From an uncultured Deferribacteraceae bacterium (GTDB lineage Bacteria; Chrysiogenota; Deferribacteres; Deferribacterales; Mucispirillaceae): a DNA stretch of 64,000 bases. A model generated the notes under the pieces. That model saw nothing but the letters and a program-made list of their open reading frames with translations. It was not told the origin of the DNA and did no database searches. The translations under genes were made by a program, and so were the position numbers. The DNA lies in contig CAMRCY010000010.1 in NCBI GenBank assembly GCA_947041165.1, positions 1 through 64,000 on the forward strand, read 5' to 3'. Numbering within the stretch: position 1 is the first letter of the stretch; each line of letters begins with the position of its first letter. Below are positions 38,901-48,629 of the stretch, one piece after another.

Positions 38901-39818
38901 ATGACGATAGATATTATAACAGGGCCAACTGCATCAGGAAAATCATCGGTTGCGTACGAGCTTGCTCAAAGAGATAGCAATATTGAGATAATCTCAGCTG
39001 ATGCGTTTCAAGTTTATAAATATTTTAATATAGGTACAGCCAAACCATCGGTTGATGAACAAAACCTCTGCAAGCACCATTTAATAGATATTTTAGAACC
39101 TTCAACATCATACACAGCTGGACGATTTTTTATCGAAGCTGAAAGGTTAATAGATGAAATTATATCAAAAGGTAAGAAGCCGTTGATAGTTGGTGGAACA
39201 GGTTTATATATTCAAACTTTAACAGATGGGTTATTTTTAGTGCCTGAGATAGATCAAACGATCAGAGAAAATCTAAAAAATGAGATTGATTTAAACGGGT
39301 TAGAAGCGTTATATGAACGGTTGTTATCGGTTGATAACGATTACGCTATTCGGATATCTGCAAACGATTCTGTTCGTATAATTCGTGCTTTAGAGATTTA
39401 TGAAGCCTTAAATATGCCATTAACAGAAGCACATAAAAAATATCATCAAGAACCTAAATATAAGTATAGATTAAATGTTATTCATAGAGATCGTGCTGAG
39501 TTATATCGCAATATAAATAAACGAGTAGAGTTAATGTTCAGTAACGGTTGGGTAGATGAAGTTGTGTCAATTATAGATAAGGTGGGATATAATAAAGAGA
39601 TGTCAGCGTTCAGAGCGATCGGCTATAGAGATATCGCAGGACATCTACTTAACTACGGTAAAGATAGTATCGATAGCGTGAAACAAGATGAACTGATAGA
39701 GGTGATTTCACGTGACACAAGACGTTTTGCAAAAAGACAGTTAACATGGTTTAGAAATAAAAAAGATGCGATGTTTTCAACCTCAAAAGAAGAGTTGATA
39801 GATATTTTATCTAAGTAA
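38901..39818 (+). CDS. miaA: tRNA dimethylallyltransferase
   Basis: 305 residues. Transfers a dimethylallyl group to A37 of UNN-decoding tRNAs. P-loop GPTASGKSS, then DAFQVYKYFNIGTAKP, HHLIDILEP and GGTGLYIQ are diagnostic. It starts on the base after the mutL stop; mutL-miaA is a common pair across bacteria. Confidence 0.96.
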   Translation: MTIDIITGPTASGKSSVAYELAQRDSNIEIISADAFQVYKYFNIGTAKPSVDEQNLCKHHLIDILEPSTSYTAGRFFIEAERLIDEIISKGKKPLIVGGTGLYIQTLTDGLFLVPEIDQTIRENLKNEIDLNGLEALYERLLSVDNDYAIRISANDSVRIIRALEIYEALNMPLTEAHKKYHQEPKYKYRLNVIHRDRAELYRNINKRVELMFSNGWVDEVVSIIDKVGYNKEMSAFRAIGYRDIAGHLLNYGKDSIDSVKQDELIEVISRDTRRFAKRQLTWFRNKKDAMFSTSKEELIDILSK

Positions 39819-39828
39819 CACAATCTGA

Positions 39829-39920
39829 TAATTGCAGTTGATATGCTAGTCACAACTACTTAATAATTGCAGTTGATATAATAGTCGTAACTACGTAATA
39901 ATTGCAATTAATATGATGAT
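39829..39920. repeat. 35-bp tandem repeat, about 2.6 copies
   Basis: aattgcagttgatat recurs at 39830, 39865 and 39900 within the 135-base gap between miaA and the ABC ATPase gene. Confidence 0.8.
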
Positions 39921-39953
39921 TAAAAGCTTATACAATATTTAAATGGAGATAGA

Positions 39954-40916
39954 ATGATTGAAGTTAAATCTGTAAATATAAATACATATAGAGATGATGC
40001 AAAATATAATATTCTGTACGATCTTTCGCTTGATGTTATAGAGGGTGAGATTTTAGGGGTAGCAGGTGAGTCAGGATCAGGCAAATCTGTTTTTGCAAAA
40101 TATTTACTAGGTTTGAACGATAGTAATCTAATTCTGAATGGTGGCGAGCTTATAGTTGATAAAAAGATAATCGTATCGGTTGATGATTATAAAGAGATTA
40201 GAGGCAAAACAATATCTATGATATTTCAAGATGCAGCATCGGCATTAAACCCTACATTTACGATCGGTTCGCAGTTAATTGATACAATCATGCTACATAA
40301 TCCATTGATGGATAAGAAAGAGGCTCGAATTAAGGCTATTTCGTGCCTTAGAGAGGTGGAGATAGATTATCCTGAAGATAGACTTGATTCATGTCCTCAT
40401 CAGCTCTCAGGCGGTATGAGTCAGAGAGTAATGATAGCGTTAGCGTTAGCAACAGAGCCTAAATATTTAATAGCAGATGAGTCAACGACGGCTTTAGATA
40501 AGTTGATTGAGCGACAGATTTTAGATTTATTATTAAAACTTAATAAAGAGAGAAAATTGACAATAATATTTATTTCACACGATCTATCAATTTTAGAATC
40601 TATGTGCGATAGGGTGGCGATTTTATATGCTGGCGAATTGATGGAGATTGTTGATAGGGATAATATGGTAAGCAATAAGTTTTCACATCCATACACCAGA
40701 GCATTAAGGGATTGTGTCCCTAGAATAACGAGAGAAACTCTACCTTCAACTTTTAGACTTAAAACGATTAATGGGCAGATAGAGCAGAACGATAAAGCGA
40801 TGGAAGGACGATGTGTTTTTACAAATAGATGCACACAGGCGACAGATGAGTGCATAAAATCTAAACCAAAATTTAATGGCAAGTTCAAATGTGTTAATCC
40901 GATTAAGATCGCTTAG
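39954..40916 (+). CDS. Peptide/nickel-type ABC transporter ATP-binding protein (DppD/OppD-like)
   Basis: 320 residues. Walker A GESGSGKS, signature LSGGMSQR, Walker B LIADESTTALD, and the C-terminal oligopeptide-transporter domain with Cys residues (GRCVFTNRCTQATDEC). Powers uptake of peptides or nickel. No permeases or binding protein are adjacent, so it is an orphan here. Its last 10 codons and stop lie inside a triplicated 117-bp repeat. Confidence 0.88.
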   Translation: MIEVKSVNINTYRDDAKYNILYDLSLDVIEGEILGVAGESGSGKSVFAKYLLGLNDSNLILNGGELIVDKKIIVSVDDYKEIRGKTISMIFQDAASALNPTFTIGSQLIDTIMLHNPLMDKKEARIKAISCLREVEIDYPEDRLDSCPHQLSGGMSQRVMIALALATEPKYLIADESTTALDKLIERQILDLLLKLNKERKLTIIFISHDLSILESMCDRVAILYAGELMEIVDRDNMVSNKFSHPYTRALRDCVPRITRETLPSTFRLKTINGQIEQNDKAMEGRCVFTNRCTQATDECIKSKPKFNGKFKCVNPIKIA

Positions 40917-41241
40917 ATAAAATCAATTAAAATATCTTACTTATGTTTATAGATAAATGGTTTTATATCGACTAAATTATTGCCACAAGTTTCATCAAGT
41001 TCAAATGCGTTAATCCGATTAAGATCGCCTAGATTAAAATCAATTGAAACATCTTACTTATGTTTATAGATAAATGGTTTTATATCGACTAAATTATTGC
41101 CACAAGTTTCATCAAGTTCAAATGCGTTAATCCGATTAAGATCGCCTAGATTAAAATCAATTGAAACATCTTACTTATGTTTATAGATAAATGGTTTTAT
41201 ATCGACTAAATTATTGCCACAAGTTTCATCAAGTTCAAATG
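40881..41241. repeat. 117-bp tandem repeat, 3 copies, spanning two convergent gene ends
   Basis: AAGTTCAAATG occurs at 40881, 40997, 41114 and 41231 (spacing 116, 117, 117). The first lies inside the ABC ATPase gene and the last inside mqnA, so each unit holds the 3' ends of both genes (…NPIKIA-stop and stop-KHKYIF…). The later two copies are almost identical to each other; the first differs at a few bases. Confidence 0.95.
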
Positions 41242-41977
41242 CATACTTATAAAACAGTTCTAAGCCTTTTATATGGTCATCAGTAAAACTATAATCAATC
41301 GTATTCCAATATTGTAACATCTGTTCTTTTGTTATTCCAAAATCAATATACTTATTTATAAATTTTAGATTTTCGGTTTTGTCCTTCTTACTGATCTCAA
41401 TTATTGTTTTAATAAAATTGTCTAAATTGGGGTTGCCTATAACGTCCTTATTCATAATCCATAATCCAAACACAAAGGGGAGGGATGTTGCTTTATACCA
41501 CTCCTCTCCGAGATCGATAATATTTTTAGATGTCGCAGATGATGAGTAATACTCTTTTAATGCACTGTCCCCAATAATCAATTCAGCAGAGATATCTGTG
41601 TCATCTCGATCAACAGTGTACACAGGGTTTATATTGTAAAACTTCTCTAAAACAATACGAGATAAAATTGTAGAGGTGTTAGATTCTTTTGAGAAATATA
41701 CTTTTTTACCATCTAACTCTTTAACAGGAAGATCAGATATTATAAATACACTTTTGACTTTACCAGTAGAGGATATAGATAACGGAATAATATTATACTG
41801 TTCATAATTTCTTATAAACTCTATTGATGATGAAGGAGAGATATCAATAATCTTATCTCTAATAGCAATATTTAAATTAGATGGATAACTTTTAAGAAAG
41901 TCAACACCTTCCATATTTTGAATATAATGGAATATAGGATAGACATTTGCGTAATCCATAAAACCTATTTTTAACAT
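41171..41977 (-). CDS. mqnA: Chorismate dehydratase MqnA (futalosine menaquinone pathway)
   Basis: About 268 residues. Predicted to convert chorismate to 3-[(1-carboxyvinyl)oxy]benzoate, the first step of the futalosine route to menaquinone. The start KIGFMDYANVYPIF and the later SPSSSIEFI and STILSRIVLEKFY fit the MqnA/MqnD solute-binding-like fold. ATG 41977 has AAGGTGA before it; a longer TTG-started form has no ribosome site. The 3' end is inside the 117-bp repeat. mqnB, C and D are not in the window. Confidence 0.82.
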   Translation of the reverse strand: MLKIGFMDYANVYPIFHYIQNMEGVDFLKSYPSNLNIAIRDKIIDISPSSSIEFIRNYEQYNIIPLSISSTGKVKSVFIISDLPVKELDGKKVYFSKESNTSTILSRIVLEKFYNINPVYTVDRDDTDISAELIIGDSALKEYYSSSATSKNIIDLGEEWYKATSLPFVFGLWIMNKDVIGNPNLDNFIKTIIEISKKDKTENLKFINKYIDFGITKEQMLQYWNTIDYSFTDDHIKGLELFYKYAFELDETCGNNLVDIKPFIYKHK

Positions 41978-42028
41978 ATAATCACCTTGAAACTTTTTTT
42001 GATGCATATAGGTATGATAAGGTAACAA

Positions 42029-42775
42029 TTATTTAAGTTCGGTTTTATCATTATTATCTTCTTTAATATAGAGAAACTCATAAACTAGTTTAATGGTAAG
42101 ATATGTGAAAATCCCTGCAAACACAATATCGGATAAGAAGTGAGCACCATCCATAACTCTAGAGAAAGCGGTGAAAGATGCTAAAATCAAGAGAGCTATC
42201 CACGCCATTAATCTCTTTCTTCTATTTGTGATAAGGAACGCAAAACTCATAAGAAAAAATCCAAATGATGCGTGTCCAGATACAAACGAGCAATTTGTTT
42301 CGCATTCATTTACAATCATAAAAGCAGGTGTAAATTCTTGTGTGCCACCAAACTCGGTAACATGAAGAGGTCTTGCTCGTCCAACATGCTCTTTAAGTAT
42401 AGCGTTAACTAATATACCAGGACCTAGTGCAAGCGTTATGACTATAAATAGTGTAGATTTAAGTTTAATAAATTTTAATTTATCTTTAAATATCAGTTTT
42501 AATACTAAAAGTGATAGAGAGGATACTATTATAATATTAGCTAGATACGGTACGCCGTAATAAAATATATTAGAAACAAATGATTCTTTATATTCAAACA
42601 ATCCGTCATCAATATTGTAAAACAAACTGCTCACATATAGATCAATATCTGGGAAACATCTAAAAACAACTGCTAAAACAATCGCTATAATTATTAAAAT
42701 CTTATTATGTTTAATAAAAGATAGAAATTTATTTAATATTAAAGAGGTATAACTTTTCTTATAAGTTTTCTGCAA
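42029..42775 (-). CDS. PAP2-family membrane phosphatase
   Basis: About 248 residues with five or six membrane helices. The three phosphatase motifs are present: KEHVGRARP, SFVSGHASF and SRVMDGAHFLSD. Likely acts on lipid A 1-phosphate, undecaprenyl diphosphate or a similar lipid phosphate at the periplasmic face. There is no ATG near the N-terminus; TTG 42775 has GGGAG at the right spacing and is preferred over TTG 42802. Either start overlaps the leuB end by 17 bases or more, so translation is coupled. Confidence 0.86.
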   Translation of the reverse strand: MQKTYKKSYTSLILNKFLSFIKHNKILIIIAIVLAVVFRCFPDIDLYVSSLFYNIDDGLFEYKESFVSNIFYYGVPYLANIIIVSSLSLLVLKLIFKDKLKFIKLKSTLFIVITLALGPGILVNAILKEHVGRARPLHVTEFGGTQEFTPAFMIVNECETNCSFVSGHASFGFFLMSFAFLITNRRKRLMAWIALLILASFTAFSRVMDGAHFLSDIVFAGIFTYLTIKLVYEFLYIKEDNNDKTELK

Positions 42776-43835
42776 TTTTATCTCCCATCTCAACTGTTCC
42801 AAGGATGGTGATATCAGTGCTTTGTCCAGCTATATCTCTAGTTCTAAATCCTTCGTTTAAGGTTTTAGAAACAGATTCTTCTATTATAGTAGCGTATTCG
42901 TTCATATCAAATGAGTAACGGAGCATTAATGCAAGTGACAATATTTGAGCAATAGGATTAGCTAAATTTTGTCCAGCAATATCAGGAGCTGATCCACCGA
43001 TAGGCTCATATAGTCCGAACGATTTATCATTAACAGATGCTGATGGCAACATACCTAATGAACCAGTTAGCATTGCAGCTTCATCAGATAATATATCTCC
43101 GAAAAGGTTTTCAGTTAATATAACATCAAACTGTTTAGGTGCTCTAACTAATTGCATAGCAGCGTTATCAACAAACATGTGTGTAAGTTCAACAGATGGG
43201 TATTTAGATTTATGAAGAGCCGTTACAATCTCTCTCCATAAAACAGATGTCATAAGAACATTTGCTTTATCAACAGAGCATACTTTGTTAGATCTTAATT
43301 TTGCAGCCTCAAAAGCTTTGATAGCAATTCTTGTTATCTCTTCTTCTGTGTATAGCATAGTATCCACAGCTGATTTTCTGTCAGGAGCAATCATTTTAGG
43401 TTGTCCAAAATATATACCACTTGTTAATTCTCTAAAGAAGATGATATCAAGTCCACCTTCAATAAGATTATTTTTAAGTGATGATGATTCAATAAGTGCT
43501 GGGAAGATTTTTACAGGTCTAATATTTGCAAACAGAGAGAAATGTTTTCTTAAAGGCAGTAATGCACCACGTTCAGGTTGTTTTTCAGGAGCTAAACCTT
43601 CCCATTTAGGGCCACCAACTGATCCAAATAATATAGCTTGAGACTCTTCACAAATTTTGATAGTTTCATCAGGCAGTGGAGTTCCAGTTTCATCATATGC
43701 GATACCACCGATTAATGCTTCAGTTCTCTCAAATTTTGTATTAGATTTACATTCAATTATATCAAGTATTTTTAATGCTTGAGACATTACCTCTGGTCCA
43801 ATTCCATCTCCAGCTAATACAGCTATTTTATTCAT
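42759..43835 (-). CDS. leuB: 3-isopropylmalate dehydrogenase
   Basis: 358 residues. Oxidative decarboxylation in leucine synthesis. Motifs LAGDGIGPEVM near the N-terminus, LPLRKHFSLFANIRPVK, and the metal/NAD site NLFGDILSDEAA with GSLGMLPSAS and EPIGGSAPDIAG. Full length. The other leu genes are not in the window. Confidence 0.96.
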   Translation of the reverse strand: MNKIAVLAGDGIGPEVMSQALKILDIIECKSNTKFERTEALIGGIAYDETGTPLPDETIKICEESQAILFGSVGGPKWEGLAPEKQPERGALLPLRKHFSLFANIRPVKIFPALIESSSLKNNLIEGGLDIIFFRELTSGIYFGQPKMIAPDRKSAVDTMLYTEEEITRIAIKAFEAAKLRSNKVCSVDKANVLMTSVLWREIVTALHKSKYPSVELTHMFVDNAAMQLVRAPKQFDVILTENLFGDILSDEAAMLTGSLGMLPSASVNDKSFGLYEPIGGSAPDIAGQNLANPIAQILSLALMLRYSFDMNEYATIIEESVSKTLNEGFRTRDIAGQSTDITILGTVEMGDKIAENL

Positions 43836-43917
43836 CTAATATATACCTCTCAAATTATAATTATGTTAAAAGATCATTATATTGATCAAATATCTTAAAA
43901 TCAACAAATATTTACAA

Positions 43918-44982
43918 TTACTTTGTAACTCTTCTAAATGATATTAACAGTAATATTAAAAATATTATGTTGGTGAGCCAAGCCCCTAAAACAGGGTTGA
44001 GTGTTCCTGAGTATGAAAGTTTTTCAGCATAGATCTGTAAAAAATTATACACAATAGCTATTAAAATAGCTATAATCACTCCGAAACTTGCACCACTACG
44101 AGCAGCAGATACTCCCAATGTAAATCCAAATAATGCCAATATGATTGAAGAGAGAGGTATTGCAAAACGTTTATTTAGTTCAAATTGATATCTACGATCG
44201 GTTGAATACTTATTGAATAAGTCGGTAGTAGATAAAGTCATTGGAGTGTCTACGATATCGGTTATTTTTATGTTCATCGGTATATTTATAACCATATCTT
44301 GAAACTTAATAACTGATGTATCGTATATATTGCCAACTTTAGTTATCCTGCCGTCCATTAAGATCATCTGTATACTTTTCTCTTTTGTTGGAGTGATAGC
44401 TGCTTTAGTTGCTGTGATAATAGAGTTATCACTTTTATTTACTAGCACTAGACCTTCGTAATCTATATTGTTAAACTTCTTTTTAACATATAGAAGAATA
44501 CCAGGAATACGTTCATATATTTCATTTTCGTTTATATCATTAATGGATATGTTTTCTGTGATTTTATTAAGGTTGTTGATAGTTAGTATAGATGATTTTC
44601 TAACTAAGCTAAGACTTAACGCTAAAGCTAAACATGTAGCGATAATTGCAAATATAATAACTGGTTTTAATACACTGAATGTGCTAACTCCGATTGATCT
44701 GATTGCAATCATCTCACTATCTGATGATAGCCTGCTAAAGACAAGCATAACAGCAAGTAGTGATGCAAGAGGTATAGTTAATACAAGTAGGGCAGGCGTT
44801 AGAAGTAGAATAGTTTCAAGAATAAGCACAATAGAAACATTATTTCCAAGAAATAAGTCAGCGATCTGTATAAGTTTTTCAATTAGCAGTAAGAATATAA
44901 AAAAGATATTAGCAAAAACAAATAAAGGGTATAGCTCTTTAAAGATATAAAGTGGTATTTTTTTAAATAAGATATTTTTCAA
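43918..44982 (-). CDS. LptF/LptG family permease
   Basis: 354 residues. Six membrane helices split three and three around a periplasmic beta-rich domain, the YjgP/YjgQ layout. IPLASLLAVMLVFSRLSSDSE MIAIRS (helix 2-3 region) is typical of LptF/LptG, which pull lipopolysaccharide from the inner membrane. LptF versus LptG cannot be decided here and only one such gene is in the window. Its ATG overlaps the TGA of the small gene upstream by four bases. Confidence 0.86.
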   Translation of the reverse strand: MKNILFKKIPLYIFKELYPLFVFANIFFIFLLLIEKLIQIADLFLGNNVSIVLILETILLLTPALLVLTIPLASLLAVMLVFSRLSSDSEMIAIRSIGVSTFSVLKPVIIFAIIATCLALALSLSLVRKSSILTINNLNKITENISINDINENEIYERIPGILLYVKKKFNNIDYEGLVLVNKSDNSIITATKAAITPTKEKSIQMILMDGRITKVGNIYDTSVIKFQDMVINIPMNIKITDIVDTPMTLSTTDLFNKYSTDRRYQFELNKRFAIPLSSIILALFGFTLGVSAARSGASFGVIIAILIAIVYNFLQIYAEKLSYSGTLNPVLGAWLTNIIFLILLLISFRRVTK

Positions 44983-45311
44983 AGTATTCTATCTATTTTG
45001 CTTTTAGCTGTTGGACTAGGTGATGTATAAGAATTGAGAAGTGATCTTCTATTCACAGATACATTTTTTTCTTGTTTAGTTTTTTTATGCTCTACACTAA
45101 TTTTTTCTTCTATAATAGGGAGCATAGAGCGAAGATATGTTACGTCTACTTTATCGCTCAGTTCACCTACATCGATAATTTGCATCAGTTGTGCAAAAAA
45201 GTTATCGAAGATATCTAATTTACTAAAGAATGCCTCACCAACAGGCTCAAGCAGTAACTCTTTAGCAATCTCTTCACATTGTTTTAGCATTATAGAAAAT
45301 TCTACCCTCAT
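44979..45311 (-). CDS. Small protein of unknown function between fliS and the LptF/G-like gene
   Basis: 110 residues, mostly helical by composition; N-terminal half acidic and hydrophobic (EELLLEP-like), C-terminal 35 residues basic and Ser-rich. No family recognised. A 7-bp stem hairpin covers ATG 45311, which lacks a ribosome site; the in-frame ATG at 45290, after GAGGG, may be the true start. Position after fliD-fliS hints at a flagellar chaperone-like role, but the four-base overlap with the permease gene is the firmer link. Confidence 0.6.
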   Translation of the reverse strand: MRVEFSIMLKQCEEIAKELLLEPVGEAFFSKLDIFDNFFAQLMQIIDVGELSDKVDVTYLRSMLPIIEEKISVEHKKTKQEKNVSVNRRSLLNSYTSPSPTAKSKIDRIL

Positions 45312-45321
45312 AACGAGGGTA
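45303..45321 (-). terminator. Hairpin after fliS, possible terminator or attenuator
   Basis: TACCCTC and GAGGGTA (7-bp perfect stem, 5-base loop) followed on the minus strand by GAATTTT. The T tract is poor, and it overlaps the first possible start codon of the next gene. Confidence 0.45.
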
Positions 45322-45381
45322 TATTAAATCATATTTAGATATTTTGCAAGCAGTTCAGTTAATTATCTTTTAGAACAATTA

Positions 45382-45816
45382 TTAACCTGCAATATTTACT
45401 GATGCTTTCTCAAAGTTTTCAGCAATAACTGGAGTGTCTTTTTTGTTTTCTTTCTCAACAACTTCTTTCCAAGCATCTCTAAGAGGCTCGACAAGTTTCA
45501 TCACATCTTCAACTAATTGTTTATTTTTAGTTTTATTAGCTTCGATTAATTGCCATACCATAAAGTCATATAACTTCATCAGGTTTGTTGAAATCTCTTT
45601 AACATCCATATTAAGGGTAGACATTAATTCAAAAATTATGTTTTCAGCCTTAATTATATTATTGTGCGCACCTTCAATATCAGCATTATCGATTGATTTA
45701 CAAGCAATTCTTAGAAATTTTAAAGTACCATCAAGTAAAAATAGAACGATTTTTCCTTTAGATGCACCATCTATTCCTTGTTTCTGATAGATGTTCATTG
45801 TAGATTTTTGTCTCAC
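45382..45816 (-). CDS. fliS: Flagellin chaperone FliS
   Basis: 144 residues, all helical. Starts YQKQGIDGASKGKIVLFLLDGTLKFL, close to the FliS pattern YxxxxVxTAxPxxLxxMLYDGxLxxL. Binds flagellin C-termini and prevents premature assembly. Directly downstream of fliD, the normal order. Confidence 0.9.
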   Translation of the reverse strand: MRQKSTMNIYQKQGIDGASKGKIVLFLLDGTLKFLRIACKSIDNADIEGAHNNIIKAENIIFELMSTLNMDVKEISTNLMKLYDFMVWQLIEANKTKNKQLVEDVMKLVEPLRDAWKEVVEKENKKDTPVIAENFEKASVNIAG

Positions 45817-45872
45817 GTTAGCCTCCAGTATTAAAATACTTTATTAAATTTATTATATTCTTTTGTTATAAG

Positions 45873-48629
45873 TTACTGTCCACCGATTTGTGATAATGCA
45901 CCAGATTGTTGTTGAATTTGTTGCATTCTTATCTCCATATCAGTGAAACTCTGCCATAATCTTTCAAGATAATCTTCTACTCTAGCTGATTGAGTTGTAA
46001 TCTGCTTTTGTAATGAATCAAGTTGATTTTCTATTGCACCGTTAGGTCCAGCCTTCTTATATAGCACAGATGATGAATCAGAGTTAGCTGTAGTCCATTT
46101 ATCGTATCTAGTACCCCAACCTTCATTAACTGTTTTTTTACTACCATCAATATCGGTCACAGTTTTATCTTCATTAAAGAATTTTAGAACTTCATCTGTA
46201 TCAGATTTTAAAGTATCCACAAATGTTCCATTTTTAATCACTTCTGTTATCTTCTCTACATCAGTAGATGTGTCAATAAACAAACCTTTTTGTGTAGTTG
46301 ACCAGTCACCAGCATTACCACCAGCAATGTTTAATCCTATATCAGTTAAGTTATTAAACTTACTAGAAGTGTTAACATTATTTGTAAGAGTTGATCTAAG
46401 GTTAGTTTTAATATTTTTCAACTCACTACTTCTTCTATATGTTTCATTGTTTCTCATTTTAAGATGGTTTTCTTCATATATCGCTACTTCACTTTCTGAC
46501 ATCTGTTGTTTTTGTTCAGTTGATAACGGTTCCCAGTATTTATCTTTCTCCTCTTGAGTAGGAACTTCAGGAGAGAGCAATAACATTAGTTCGTTATATT
46601 TCACAGCAAACTCAGCCACAGCATCAACTGCTTTATCGGTATCAAGATTAACTGTCAACGTTGTCATTCCGATATCGGTGATAGTCATTTCCACTCCTGG
46701 TATAATACCTTTAACTTCGTTAGATGTTCTTTCATATTTAACACCATCAATTGTGAAAACACTATTTTGTCCAGGAGTTCCAACAGTTGCTTTCTCTTTA
46801 TATGTATCAGTTATACCGATTGCATCAAGAAAGTTAGATGTATCTTGAGGACTTCCAACAGTGATAGGTGCAATGCTATTATAAGAATCTAATCTGAATT
46901 TATCTAACTCTTTATCATATGTCATAGTTACGCCAGCTCCAGATGAGTGTACTTTACGCATAACATCATCAACAGTATCTTTAGCAGTATCTATAAAGAT
47001 TGACACTCCATTGATTGTAAATATCCCTCTTGCAGGCTCTATTACAGCTGTAATGCCAGACTCTTTAATAGGAGCAGCTGTATCAACAACTCCTTTGTCT
47101 GATCCACGAATATGGATCGCACCTGCTGGAAGAGACATTTTCATGAAACTTAAAATATCTGATGTATCTGAAGTTGAACCTAATCTAATATCATTAGGAC
47201 CTTCTTGATTTGATTCTAATTTAAAGAAATTATTCTCATAATCCCAACTAGCTGTAACACCTGCACCTGATGAGTTTATTAACGCCATCAAGCTGTTTGG
47301 AGTTAATATTGATATATCAGGGATTTCTATTTTAACATCATTTATATGAAAGAAACCATTTAGTTCTTTAACTTTATCCCCAACAACAGGTTCATCAAAC
47401 ATTGAATCTGATGTTGATGTAAAGTAACTACCAAGCCATTTATCTATATCTCCTTTACTAGGAGGAGTAGTACCTGTTGGAAGGTTTGATATTTTATCAA
47501 AAGTGTTACCAAGAACTTGTGTTTTTGATCCTAACTTTCTATTCACAGAACTGTCATAAAGCACACCAAACGTACCTGGTTTAACTTCAGTTTCATCTTC
47601 AGTCAATTTAAGTTTCATACCTGGGATAATTCCACCTTTAGGCTTCATCATTTTAGATGTTAAGTCAGAGAAATCATCATCCATCACTTGATTGATCATT
47701 GTATCTACTCTACCACTTGATGTTAATTGTGAGCCAACAGCTGGTAAGCCTAATTGACCTGCAAGTGTAGCATCACTACCAGTGGCAACCTTGATATTCA
47801 TATCTTTTTTGCCGTCTGAGTTATAGAATGCTAATTTATGTTCACCCGTTAAAACGTCATATTCTGTTTTAACAGCCATTTTTTGATCGTATTTTGCAGT
47901 ACCAAGTCCAATGTTTAATTGATCTTCTATATCTTTAGCGATCTCTTGTACAAAAAGAGGGTTAGTATATCCATCAAGAGTTACTGGAACAGTTTTTGTA
48001 ACGCCATCTACAACTATTTCAAAATTAATCTGTTTACCGTTGATGTCAGTTAATGGTTGATCGTATCTTCCTGAAGCATTAATACCTGTCATATTACCGT
48101 TTAGAAATTTCTCAAACGTACGACCATCAGCAGCTTTAAATTCATCTGTTGCCATTACTACTGGAGGAGTAGTACCTTCAACGTCTTCAACTGTTACAGA
48201 GTGCATGCCTTCAAGTTGATAATCGAATGTTGTATCGGTTGATATTTCACCAGAAGCCATATTTGCACCTTGAAAGAAAGATGTTTTAGGCACATATGAT
48301 GATGCGAATGAGTTTGCAGCTAATTGATCGACATCGACATTATAAACACCAGGTTTAGTGTCAGTTGATGCGGTTGCTGATAAGACGTTTTCGTTTGCAA
48401 CAGAAACTGTTTTACTTGTGAATGTACTTTCCAGCTTAAGTGGAAAAAGTGAATCTTTTAGGTTAGTCATGGCATCTATAACCGTATTATATGCTGCCTG
48501 CTCCATTGCGAGAAACATTGACTTCTCATTTAATCTATCTACGGGTATCATAGCCGAAGCTACCATTGAATCTACTATTGCGTTGGTATCAAGTCCTGAA
48601 ACGATACCACCTACTCTTAAAGCTTCCAT
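45873..48629 (-). CDS. fliD: Flagellar cap protein FliD, unusually long
   Basis: 918 residues, where 450-700 is usual. N-terminal FliD_N (GGIVSGLDTNAIVDSMV...P, then coiled coil) and C-terminal FliD_C (NLDTDKAVDAVAEFAVKYNELM, ending in Gln-rich coiled coil) are intact. The extra length lies in the middle, which contains two or more repeated flagellin-hook-like segments (INSSGAGVTASWDYENNFFKLES and VHSSGAGVTMTYDKELDKFRLDS share a pattern). AAGGAGG ribosome site before ATG 48629. The cap surface domains would be enlarged. Confidence 0.92.
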   Translation of the reverse strand: MEALRVGGIVSGLDTNAIVDSMVASAMIPVDRLNEKSMFLAMEQAAYNTVIDAMTNLKDSLFPLKLESTFTSKTVSVANENVLSATASTDTKPGVYNVDVDQLAANSFASSYVPKTSFFQGANMASGEISTDTTFDYQLEGMHSVTVEDVEGTTPPVVMATDEFKAADGRTFEKFLNGNMTGINASGRYDQPLTDINGKQINFEIVVDGVTKTVPVTLDGYTNPLFVQEIAKDIEDQLNIGLGTAKYDQKMAVKTEYDVLTGEHKLAFYNSDGKKDMNIKVATGSDATLAGQLGLPAVGSQLTSSGRVDTMINQVMDDDFSDLTSKMMKPKGGIIPGMKLKLTEDETEVKPGTFGVLYDSSVNRKLGSKTQVLGNTFDKISNLPTGTTPPSKGDIDKWLGSYFTSTSDSMFDEPVVGDKVKELNGFFHINDVKIEIPDISILTPNSLMALINSSGAGVTASWDYENNFFKLESNQEGPNDIRLGSTSDTSDILSFMKMSLPAGAIHIRGSDKGVVDTAAPIKESGITAVIEPARGIFTINGVSIFIDTAKDTVDDVMRKVHSSGAGVTMTYDKELDKFRLDSYNSIAPITVGSPQDTSNFLDAIGITDTYKEKATVGTPGQNSVFTIDGVKYERTSNEVKGIIPGVEMTITDIGMTTLTVNLDTDKAVDAVAEFAVKYNELMLLLSPEVPTQEEKDKYWEPLSTEQKQQMSESEVAIYEENHLKMRNNETYRRSSELKNIKTNLRSTLTNNVNTSSKFNNLTDIGLNIAGGNAGDWSTTQKGLFIDTSTDVEKITEVIKNGTFVDTLKSDTDEVLKFFNEDKTVTDIDGSKKTVNEGWGTRYDKWTTANSDSSSVLYKKAGPNGAIENQLDSLQKQITTQSARVEDYLERLWQSFTDMEIRMQQIQQQSGALSQIGGQ

